From Serpula lacrymans var. lacrymans S7.9 (Eukaryota > Basidiomycota > Agaricomycetes > Boletales > Serpulaceae), in assembly GCF_000218685.1 (NCBI RefSeq), contig NW_006763295.1, forward strand, positions 930,857-994,856: DNA of 64,000 nucleotides. Direction: 5' to 3'. Positions within the stretch are counted from its first letter, which is position 1. The number at the start of each line of letters is the position of its first letter. Under the pieces are notes generated by a model, which ran no database searches, was not told where the DNA came from, and saw only the letters and a program-made list of their open reading frames with translations. The position numbers and the translations under genes are program-made. Of this stretch, positions 56,014-64,000 are shown one piece after another.

Positions 56014-58123
56014 CCTCTCGCATGACACACTGTAAACATCTATTATTATTCAATTCAATTGATACCGCAGTCTCAGGTCACCTGGAAGGTTGCAGACACG
56101 AAGAAGAAGTCGACATGCAAGGTTTGGAAAACTTCGACATCAAGACATCGAATGCGTTGAACGGCTAGTGAAGATCGATCATGACATCGACGAGATCCGA
56201 CTCGTGCACGTTGCGATGCACATGCAACTATCTTGACTTGATCTGGTGGTTGAAGACCACAGCTCAAGTTATCCGTGAACGGAAATTAAAGACTAGAAGT
56301 CAATGGTACCCTGTTTTCTGATATCGTCTGGCGGCCACAGCTTGAAATGTATCAGGCAACCACATCAAGGGTGCATATACATACTGAGGATATGGCCATC
56401 CCATCGATATGATGCAGAGTGGACAATCGATGTAATCTGCTTTGAGGCAAAGCTTGATAAGGCCTCTTCCGGCTCTTAAGTTTGTAGCCGCATGCTATGA
56501 CTGATATGATGCTCGGGCCCAAGGACTTTAACCTGACGCAAGGTGGAATTTTCAACGTTCAACCGCGAGCCTATCCTTTTTGTATCTCCCTTCTGAGCCA
56601 CCGCATCAGCTAAAGCCTTCGGATCCGAAATGTTATCAATGATTTATCGTAGTATGAGGTAATAATTTGTGAAAAATTCCCTATCGCAACTAATACTGAC
56701 ACAGTTATGGCAGGGCACTTCAGTGCACGTTCTAGCATGTCGGATTACTGATCATGGAGGAGTACACGCGATCGTAACTTCTGAAACCAAGGTCCCGTCT
56801 TGGATTTTGGTCCATCAGTGCCTATTGGTGGATGATAATGAAATGGGGTAGAGCGCCAATTTACCTTTCTAGGGATATTGGTTGCGAAAACCACCCACCG
56901 TTGTCAGTCCATGCGAAGGTTTGGCGCTGTGGATGAACTGTAGAGCAGGTGCGTGAGAGAACCATACAGGACGATCACTCAACGATCAACCTGGCTGCTG
57001 TGCATGACAACAACGTTTGTCATTGGCGATACAATACTGCCATATGTGAGAGTTATGTCAAAGGACGAACTGCAAGTTCGTCGTCCATCCAACTAAAGCT
57101 CGGACTAGCATCCTTTTATGTATATTGTAGATGCGGCACGGGTTTACCCGAGAGTGTTTACAAGAATGGCATGATAGTTAGTCTCGATCTGGAGTGCACC
57201 CGAATGGCATGGGTTGCCCGTGGGGTAAGGATTGATCAAGGAAAGTAACTCAGTAACTAGTACGGCGAGCATCGGGATATGGAAAAATACCACTGACAGG
57301 TGCTGGGACTCATCATGATGGATGACAATCCAGGTAAAATCTTCTGGTCATCGCGGTTCGAAGCCAAGAATTAGTGCGAACGAATCCAGTGTTGTTCTAA
57401 AGTCAATCTGATTTCTCCCAGTTGCAGCATATACTTATGTACAATTTCCTAAATTGGGCTGCAGTAATGTACCTGTCACAGCTTGCTTTCTTTCCCTTGC
57501 AATCGCTGGTGTGTCCTGTAACCCACTGGGGCTATCACCGTTGTACTGATGAAAGTTCAAATTATATGCTAACGATACGCCAGGGTCTTCTCCCACCCAC
57601 TTACCACCGTGGCGGGCGATTCTAGCACAGGTGGAGCATTCCATACCCGGGGCGTGGGCGTCGACAGGCGTGCTATCAGCCCATCCCATGGACCTTGCAT
57701 TCTGTATTGGTCCCTTGATTCACATAATCTCCGACCATCCAACATTCCCTAGCCAGGCCCAGATTGTCCAGAATTGCAGAAAGATGCCAAAATGTCTCAT
57801 AAGCCACGCCATCTCCTTCCTATGGCACACTGAGCGTTTTGTCACAATCCTCGTCAAAGTTTGATTGGCGGCGGCCAACAGAAGATGACCGGCCCTCCGA
57901 AGATGGTGGATGGCTTGACGAATTTCCCAGTCGTTCAAATCCAATAGTAATCGAACCTTCAAATCTTGATATCTCATAATGGTTAGAAGCAGGCGCTTTG
58001 GCATGACAGGCTATTTTTGATTCATATTTCCCCTTCATATAAAGGACACTTGACGTGAATGTATCCGCAAGCTGCCCCCTTTGTACCTACCGGGATTGCT
58101 CACAAATCCGTACCTGAACAGCA
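56014..58123. other. Gene-free stretch
   Basis: Over 2.1 kb I find no frame with start context, splice sites and sensible composition together. The region holds the 3' end of the previous gene and the promoter of the transporter gene. Confidence 0.4.
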
Positions 58124-59595
58124 ATGGACGCACCACTCACCCTCAAGCCAGCTGAAGTCGCTGCTGCCCTCGTTGAGGCTGCAATAATAAAACATAACAC
58201 GCGATGGGACAAGACCTTCTTTAAGGCAGTAAGCAATATGCACCTACCTCATAAGCTCTATTGTGTTGAATAAATACCTTTAGTGTCTTGCTGGCATTAT
58301 GCTCTCTTTTGGTGGTCTCTTTGATATTATCATCTCGGGTGGTTCCCCATCGTTATCAGCTGCAAACCCTGGAATTGTCAAGGTCCTTGGGGGGTTTGTG
58401 TTCCCCGTTGGACTCGTAATGTGTGTTTAAGTCTGCTTGCAAGACGTCGGTAATAGGACTGACAACTGATTCCTAGGATCGTCCTTCAAGGGTTTGATCT
58501 GCTAACGAGTAACTTGATGGTAAGTGACCTGTAGGTGTATTTGTCAAGACTTCATTGTAATAACGATATTCGTTCAGATCTTCCCTATGGCTGTTGTTAA
58601 GGGTGCTCTTCCTTGGTGGAGTATCCCCGTCAACTGGATTATCGGTTCGTTCTTTGTTGACTGGTCGTTTCATTAACTCAGCGTTGCTTTATCTGTAGTA
58701 ACGTTCGGGAACCTTGTGGGCAGTCTTTTCTTCGCGGCCATTCTCGTCAAATGTAAGTATCTTTGCACTGCTGTGAAAACAGACATGATCTCACGAATGC
58801 AACAGACACCGGACTCGTCGCAGACGCTCCATATGACACTTACATCAAGTCCTTTGCCATGTTTGTTTATCACCTATCTTTACTATACCTAAACAATCTA
58901 ACGATACGTTCAGAACCAAGGCTGTAACTCCTGAGTGGTACCAAATTTTCCTTCGAGGCATTGGATGCAACTGGCTCGTCTGTATTGCCGTTTGGGTATG
59001 TGATCAAGTCAATTCGTCCAAGGACATCAACTTACTTCCTCTGCACCTTCAGCAAGCAACAGGAGCCAAAGAGACATACTCCAAGATCATTGCTATCTGG
59101 TTCCCCATCTGGGTAGGCTGCTCACTGTCCCGGTGTTTGGATGTTTTATCTTACATCTCCACACAGATTTTTGTGGCTTGCGGATATGATCACGGTAATA
59201 AATTTCAACAATTCCTTTGATCAGTTGTGAATAATTTTCGTTACAGTTGTTGCAAACATGTTCTCGCTTCCATTGAGCATCATGATGCACGCTGATGTAA
59301 GTTTCGTCGCTGAACATGTGATATAATCTGACTGAATGTTCTAATGTAGTTGACTACTGCCGAGTACATTCGCAAGTATGTGTACTCTTACTAGTCTTGT
59401 TGTCACGTTCACTTATTCACATTTCTCTACAGGTCTTTGATTGCATCGTACATAGGTAACATTATTGGAGGCCTCTTCGTGGGTATGCCAGCAGTGTATT
59501 TCTATTTGGGTGACTGGAAAGCAGGCGGCCTGCGCGATGCCGAAGAAGCTCGCAACGGTGCAGATGCTGACAGCAGTGACAATGGCAAGGTGTAG
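58124..59595 (+). CDS. Formate/nitrite transporter (FNT) family channel
   Basis: Twelve exons joined in phase encode 289 residues beginning MDAPLTLKPAEVAAALVEAA. The sequence has the FNT signature blocks: CLAGIMLSFGGLFDIIISGG, GGFVFPVGLVMIVLQGFDLL with LTSNLM, VVKGALPWW, VTFGNLVGSLFFA, FLRGIGCNWLVCIAVW, IIAIWFPIWIFVACGYDHVV and NIIGGLFVGMPAVYFYL. Six membrane helices are expected, with the conserved hydrophobic slits and a central His (GYDHVVANMF). FNT proteins form pentamers in the plasma membrane and pass formate, nitrite or related small anions, often with protons. No nitrate-assimilation genes lie nearby, so the substrate is not given by context. Introns are dense, about one per 25 codons. 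Confidence 0.92.
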
Positions 59596-59751
59596 AGGAT
59601 GTGATATTACTTCTTGTATGTCTGTTCTATTTACGTGTACTATCCTGCTTTCGCAATGATATCCTATTAATTCTGCGATGACTTACAAATGGATTGATAA
59701 TGGCTAGTCCAAAGATAGAGCTGACAAACTGAAACGGCGCGAAGTTCTACT

Positions 59752-60276
59752 TCAAGACTTGACCTTGTTCCTGATCTTTTGTTCATACAAACTTAACTGC
59801 CAAAGAAACCCACGATTAGGATCGACGATACTTCTTCTCGCCTTCACCAAGGCCAGGGCGCCGTCTGCAGTCATGCCCCTGGTTCCCATGAGATAAGCCA
59901 CGGCGAAACTGGCACTACGACTCATACCCCACACGCAGTGCAGCAGGACCTTCGCATCGGGTGAACTTTCGAGCGCTCTCTTTATCCACGCCGTGGTACT
60001 GTCAAAATAGGCCATGATATTGGTCGATTTTGTGTCGTCAATGGGTATGCAAAGATGGCGCATGGAAGGGGGGTAATGGTACCATGGGGCTCGCATCACA
60101 GATACGACGTGCGTTATCCCTAGGCGGTTGAGGACTAAGGGGGAGGTTGCTGTGTATATGTCACTAAGGTACAGGCCAGGGAAAATCTCGCTGGCCTGTG
60201 GAAGGAAGTCTTCCCAGGGGAATTTTTGGGTGCAAACTATACGCAACTCGCGTCGTTCAAAGTAGTCTTCATCCAT
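59752..60276 (-). CDS. Dual-specificity protein phosphatase
   Basis: From ATG 60276 (MDEDYFERRELRIVC) the frame runs 174 residues. It has the DSP fold markers: EIFPGLYLSDIYTA at the start, ITHVVSVM, IPIDDTKSTNI with the general-acid Asp region, and the P-loop HCVWGMSRSAS, which fits HC-X5-R-S. These enzymes remove phosphate from Tyr and Ser/Thr residues through a Cys-phosphate intermediate. The same frame stays open upstream to about 60450 with a hydrophobic start (MIRYVSSLLLFVCLSITF), which I read as intron or leader sequence. A possible upstream exon begins at 60502 (MIDSLSFTLNTGF) with a good donor at 60442, but no acceptor restores the frame. The gene is convergent with the transporter gene. 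Confidence 0.85.
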   Translation of the reverse strand: MDEDYFERRELRIVCTQKFPWEDFLPQASEIFPGLYLSDIYTATSPLVLNRLGITHVVSVMRAPWYHYPPSMRHLCIPIDDTKSTNIMAYFDSTTAWIKRALESSPDAKVLLHCVWGMSRSASFAVAYLMGTRGMTADGALALVKARRSIVDPNRGFLWQLSLYEQKIRNKVKS

Positions 60277-60798
60277 AGTCAAAGATTTGGTTACAACTGG
60301 AGGAGATGGGAATGCACTAAACGACCTGCTGGTTGAGATGCATTTTGAGTTAGTGTCTGGCGCTAATCCCTGATCATAAACGACTCCGTCAGCACGGAAC
60401 GTTATAGATAGACATACGAAGAGAAGAAGAGAAGAAACATACCTTATCATTGATACCAGGTACGAAACCGGTATTCAAAGTAAATGAGAGAGAGTCTATC
60501 ATGGCGATTCTTGAATGAAATGAAACGAGAGAGACTCTTATATACTACGTTGGAAGCTTAGGTAGGGGCTAGATCTGAACATTTTACATGAGCCTGGAAT
60601 GTGGCTGGAACGGTCAGTGTGACTTAGGCGGGCCAGTTGGCTGATATTGAAATGAAGTACATTTAATATCCAGAAGGGAATAAGCCAGGAACAACTATAG
60701 TCACGAAACGGTAAGCTTGGCGATCGATCGATGAAGTTAGCTGTCTTTGGGACATGAGACAAGTACGTGACATTACTCACATTTACAGTAAGACCACC
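60277..60798. other. Short intergenic stretch
   Basis: It contains the possible upstream exon or leader of the phosphatase (60443-60502). Otherwise I see no gene. Confidence 0.4.
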
Positions 60799-62064
60799 CT
60801 ACGGTAACCAGTCCGCGAGTGCTTTCAATGTACCTTCACGCCCCGAGTCATGCCATTTGAGAGTAAGATAGTCATGCACTGCATCTAAAGCCTCGTAGTA
60901 AGTAACCTGGCCTTCGCCTTTACCTTCGCCCATATCAGCAGTCATCTTTTTCTTCAGCGTCCTCACTGGGTCCAGGAACCTCTCTTCTGTGCCCACAGCG
61001 ATAAATGTCCTAGGGAACCCTACGAAATGTGCACAACAAGAAGGGTGTAACGATGCGGGTGAGATGTAGCGATTCATTAGCGCAGCGCCTAGACCGTATG
61101 GACGAACAAACGCTTCAATCGAGTATAAACTTGCTCCAGAATCCTGTCTCCGAAGATAGTCCACGTTGTTATGGAGAGTCGAAGAGCCCAGGTGATTGTG
61201 AGAAGGACTAAGGTCAACCCATGGTGACAAAAGGATCATACTGTGTGGAGGCGCGGGGAGCTTTACAGGACTATCCTTGTTTTCAATGAGGTATCGCGTG
61301 AGAGCCAAAGCAAGATTTCCTCCGGCAGAATCCCCTAGGATGATAATATCGGAGGGATCAAATCCAACTACGTTAACAAGGTGGTTGTAACCTGCAAGCG
61401 CGTCTAGAAGAGCGGCGGGGAATGGGTTTTGATCAGGGAAAGGTGCTGTAGAAGCCAAGCGATATTCTAGAGCGAATGCTCTTTGAACAGTCTTGCTCAA
61501 TTCTAAAAGTGAAGTTACGACGTTCGAATTGAAATTTTTGGGATGCGCAGAGAGCTGAACGTAACCTCCGCCATGGAACCAGTAGAAAACCTTTTCACCT
61601 GGAACCGGGGTCTCGTTGGCTGGAATGTCTGCGCCTTGTTTGCTGTACCAGTATCCAGGAATCCGCGACGGTTCGACTTGAGAAACTTCAGCCCAAGTTT
61701 GTAGTTCACCGGTCACAAGTTCTGGTACCCCTTCAATCCATATTCCGTGTACACCTTCAGCGGGGACGATTGCGCGCCAATCGGGCACAAGTCTGATTCT
61801 TCCAGCCCTGTAGATACAAAAACAACGTCAGTTAAGTGATAAAAGGTGATACCAAAGAGGGAAAACTCACGTGAAAGACACGTATGCGAGATGCCTGAAC
61901 AAGTTCACTCCAAAGGATTGCTGCCAGCTCCATGATGGCTTGGGCCGTAGAGAACGGGGAATATACCAAAGTGAAATAAAAGGAAGACGCACAAACGCAG
62001 TGGTGAGAATCTGATAAGTGTAGAACAAACCCTTCAGAGGCTGGTCCTTGTATTCATAGACCAT
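60799..62064 (-). CDS. Alpha/beta hydrolase (fold-3, HSL-type), membrane-anchored
   Basis: Two exons (62064-61871, 61807-60799) give 400 residues. The N-terminus (MVYEYKDQPLKGLFYTYQ, then ILTTAFVRLPFISLWYIP) has one likely membrane segment. The catalytic domain has the oxyanion motif HGGG near residue 143, the nucleophile elbow GDSAGG with Ser near 225, an acid near FLDPVRTL and the His in DAVHDYLTL. This is the hormone-sensitive-lipase-like fold-3 family of esterases. In fungi such proteins hydrolyse short acyl or acetyl esters, sometimes on sterols or drugs. The substrate cannot be told from the sequence. It lies head-to-tail behind the EMI1-like gene. Confidence 0.88.
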
Positions 62065-62652
62065 AATGTGAATGCCTTCAAGTCAGAACGCAGGAGTAGT
62101 ACGACTGTAGTACGGTGACTACCAAACACACTGGTGCTAATATTGGCACATTGCTGTGCAAGAAAAGACGAAATGAGGTGGGGCCTCCTCGTAATAAGGG
62201 TTGTCGTAAGATATTGAACAAAGGTCAGCTGAACCCACATATGTTGGCAATGTGGAATGGAATAGATCTGAGGAACCAATGTAATATATGTACCGCCGTT
62301 CATTCTCATCTCATTGGACGTTTCATACAATTTCATCACCCTTACACGCCGAGTTGCGGAACGTAGATTCGGAAATGGAAACGGAAGGATCGGAAGCACG
62401 TATGACAGCCTTCATGTTATGGTTTGCCGTTACATCTCTATCATCCCGATGTTGTACCTCAGAGTAGACAGGGATCATGGGTTCTCCTTGAATTGATACT
62501 GCATGGACTGATAACACATCGCAAAAGCTCAAAAACATTCCGGAATGCTCCATAAAAGCCCGCAGAGCGCTCACTTCATGGTCGGGTCCAACGAAAACCG
62601 AAAGAAGATTGGCCATGATATGACTCGGAGTGTCACCGAGATCTCGTCACGT
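62065..62652. other. Intergenic stretch
   Basis: No supported gene. It is the promoter of the hydrolase gene and the 3' flank of the EMI1-like gene. Confidence 0.4.
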
Positions 62653-63291
62653 TCAGTGGCAGAGCGCTGAACTGTCGACAAGAGCTTCCGGTGATGTTAA
62701 AATGGGGGAAACCGTAGGGAGGCTTAATGCAGGCGGCAGAGTTCCGTAGTCATCCGACAGCGCTTGCATTTCGATCACGCAATGGTTCCCGACCTCTGTA
62801 CCGTATCTACATCATTAGAAGTAGAAGGAGGCGGCCAATTCTGGAGGGGTTCCCTTCATTTCCCGATGGAATTAGCTGACAAGATGACAATCGTGTGCTA
62901 GACTTACTTGCGGACGTCCCAAATATTTTCACTGCTCTTCGCAAGTCGTTTATGTGCCCACCATTCCGCACGCCTCCGGATCCAAGCATCCCTTTTGTCC
63001 TCTGGGTGCATAGATTTAAGACTCATGCAAAACTTGAAGTCCTCCATTTTGTGTTTACATTCAGACATCCGACCAAACCTGTAAAGTGATTTCACTTGTG
63101 CACCCAGGACTTTCCGCCGTGCAAAGTCAGCCGGAAGTGACTACAAAAGGTTGAACTGGGGGCACACCATTGCATAATAGAAAGTCGTCAAACAGTGTCA
63201 TACATCCTGGAATGTCTTCTGGCGTGGGATGCACTTGTCGAAGATATGCCTCTTCCTGCTTTACAGCTGCTTGAAAGTCGGTGTTTGACAT
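62653..63291 (-). CDS. EMI1-like protein (DUF3128)
   Basis: Three exons (63291-63168, 63109-62908, 62806-62653) give 159 residues. The core has CMTLFDDFLLCN, YRFGRMSECKHKMEDFKFCM and a basic helix (DKRDAWIRRRAEWWAHKRL). The Cys pattern (one Cys, then one nine residues on, and C...C with about ten between) is typical of the DUF3128/EMI1 family. Yeast Emi1 and Emi2 neighbours in this group are needed for early meiotic induction, and the Cys pairs recall mitochondrial intermembrane-space proteins. The C-terminus after the last intron is not conserved in my memory of the family. It is divergent from MCM2 across only 131 bp. Confidence 0.8.
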
Positions 63292-63422
63292 AGTTACACT
63301 GTTCAAGCCAGCAGTGCCGAGCCGCTCAGAAACTCGACCGTGAGAATGAAAACGCGCTTTGAAACTCAGACCAATCTGTGACGCGTTTACGCGTTGTCGC
63401 GCTTTTCCTCATATCCTTCACA
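63292..63422. promoter_or_regulatory. Compact bidirectional promoter of the EMI1-like gene and MCM2
   Basis: Start codons at 63291 (-) and 63423 (+) leave 131 bp. The stretch contains ACGCGTTTACGCG (about 63381-63393). ACGCGT is the core of the MluI cell-cycle box bound by MBF in fungi, which would suit an MCM gene. Confidence 0.55.
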
Positions 63423-64000
63423 ATGGTAAGTTCTTGACATTTTACTGGTCATTTATCACCTCTCTAAATTATGTGATAGTCTCAAACACCTCGCAGGGTG
63501 AAACGTCCAAGATCCCCGTTGCCAGATTCATCACCTGCACCGCGGCCAACACCTACTCGACGCGATTCAGAGTCTTCCTTACCCCCATCTTCACCTCCTG
63601 CCCCTTTTTCCGATACAGAAGAAAGTGTCGATGACAGAGATTTAGTAAGAGACATAGACGATGAAGACGAGGCAGAGGAAGGCGAAGATCTGTTTAATGA
63701 GGACTTGATGGTGTATGTATTGGCGATCTTCCTATCGTGGCACTTTTTGTCATTTATTCTGCAACTGCTTTACCAGTGACTACGCGCCGAATGAGTTACT
63801 GGACCGGTACTCAGATCGAGATATCAACGATGAAGATGACTTCGAAGACATGTCGGCAGCGGCTCGTAGAGCGGCTGAAGCTAGGATGGACAGACGAGAT
63901 CGACTTGAACGCGGGGGCAGGCGTGGAGGTCGTGCAGCTCGTAGGAGTCGCATGCCTCAGTTTCTAGAAAGTGACGACATGGAAGATGAAGATGCTCTCG
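63423..64000 (+). CDS. MCM2: MCM2, replicative helicase subunit, N-terminal part
   Basis: Exon 1 is only the ATG (63423-63425). Exon 2 is 63480-63712 and exon 3 starts at 63777 and runs off the window. The sequence begins MSQTPRRVKRPRSPLPDSSP with SP and TP sites, then an acidic segment (DIDDEDEAEEGEDLFNEDL), DYAPNELLDRYSDRDIND and ARRAAEARMDRRDRL. The acidic GEDLF block followed by DY.PxxxLDxY is the signature N-terminus of Mcm2, which binds histones H3-H4 and is phosphorylated by Cdc7/Dbf4. The ATPase core lies beyond the edge. Confidence 0.88.

Noticed and set aside
56949..58004. Several frames of 70-100 codons in the 2-kb gap
   Set aside because: None combines start context, codon bias and motifs, and they overlap each other on both strands.
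60277..60450. N-terminal signal-like extension of the phosphatase (MIRYVSSLLLFVC)
   Set aside because: It begins at a GT donor-like site (GTATGT) and is best read as intron or leader sequence.

Overview
The window looks like an Agaricomycete (mushroom-type basidiomycete) genome segment. The genes are dense and split by many GT-AG introns of about 50-60 bases. Several predicted proteins match families familiar from agarics, and the retroelements are chromodomain Ty3/gypsy types. No rRNA, tRNA or CRISPR array was recognised. All identifications come from reading motifs by eye; no database search was run.

Region 1 (about 2.1-22.4 kb) is a nest of LTR retrotransposons. The oldest layer, element C, has a 5' LTR at 2861-3207, a decayed gag at about 3711 and a 3' LTR starting at 5988. 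That 3' LTR is broken at 6060 by element A (6061-21243, + strand, 359-bp LTRs, target duplication CACAC). Element A is in turn broken inside its gag by element B (7714-15959, - strand, 628-bp LTRs, target duplication ACACA). A further LTR related to B (called D) starts near 21260. A solo LTR of the C type lies at 2110-2488 with target duplication CTGGA, and another C-type LTR lies at 22077-22349. Pol of B is a single open frame (protease, RT, RNase H, integrase, chromodomain). Pol of A is intact except for one TGA at a conserved Trp. A canonical -1 slippery site directly precedes the gag stop of A.

The most unusual feature is a 59-residue single-pass membrane protein encoded inside the U3 of both B LTRs. 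A 56-residue homologue sits at the same place in the diverged LTR D. Six of ten codons in their shared core differ only synonymously, which implies protein-level selection. The same two LTR types share an inverted repeat just upstream of the TATA box whose two arms changed together. Element A carries a different small membrane ORF just after its 5' LTR.

Region 2 (22.4-28.5 kb) holds fragments of agaric protein families, a mitochondrial-type BolA gene and a two-finger C2H2 factor. Region 3 (29-46.6 kb) holds an NDR/LATS-type AGC kinase (-), a homeodomain factor (+), a New1/Elf1-type EF3-family ATPase (-), a Ser-rich single-pass membrane protein (+) and a membrane-anchored GH18 chitinase (-). 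Region 4 (46.7-50.4 kb) is a tandem pair of DUF6697-like genes whose second copy is broken. Region 5 (50.6-64 kb) holds a GTPBP1-type GTPase (-), a charged coiled-coil protein with a J-like HPD tail (+), a formate/nitrite transporter (+), a dual-specificity phosphatase (-), an alpha/beta hydrolase (-), an EMI1/DUF3128 protein (-) and the 5' end of MCM2 (+) running off the right edge. Two head-to-head pairs, chitinase/DUF6697 and EMI1/MCM2, share promoters of about 130 bp.
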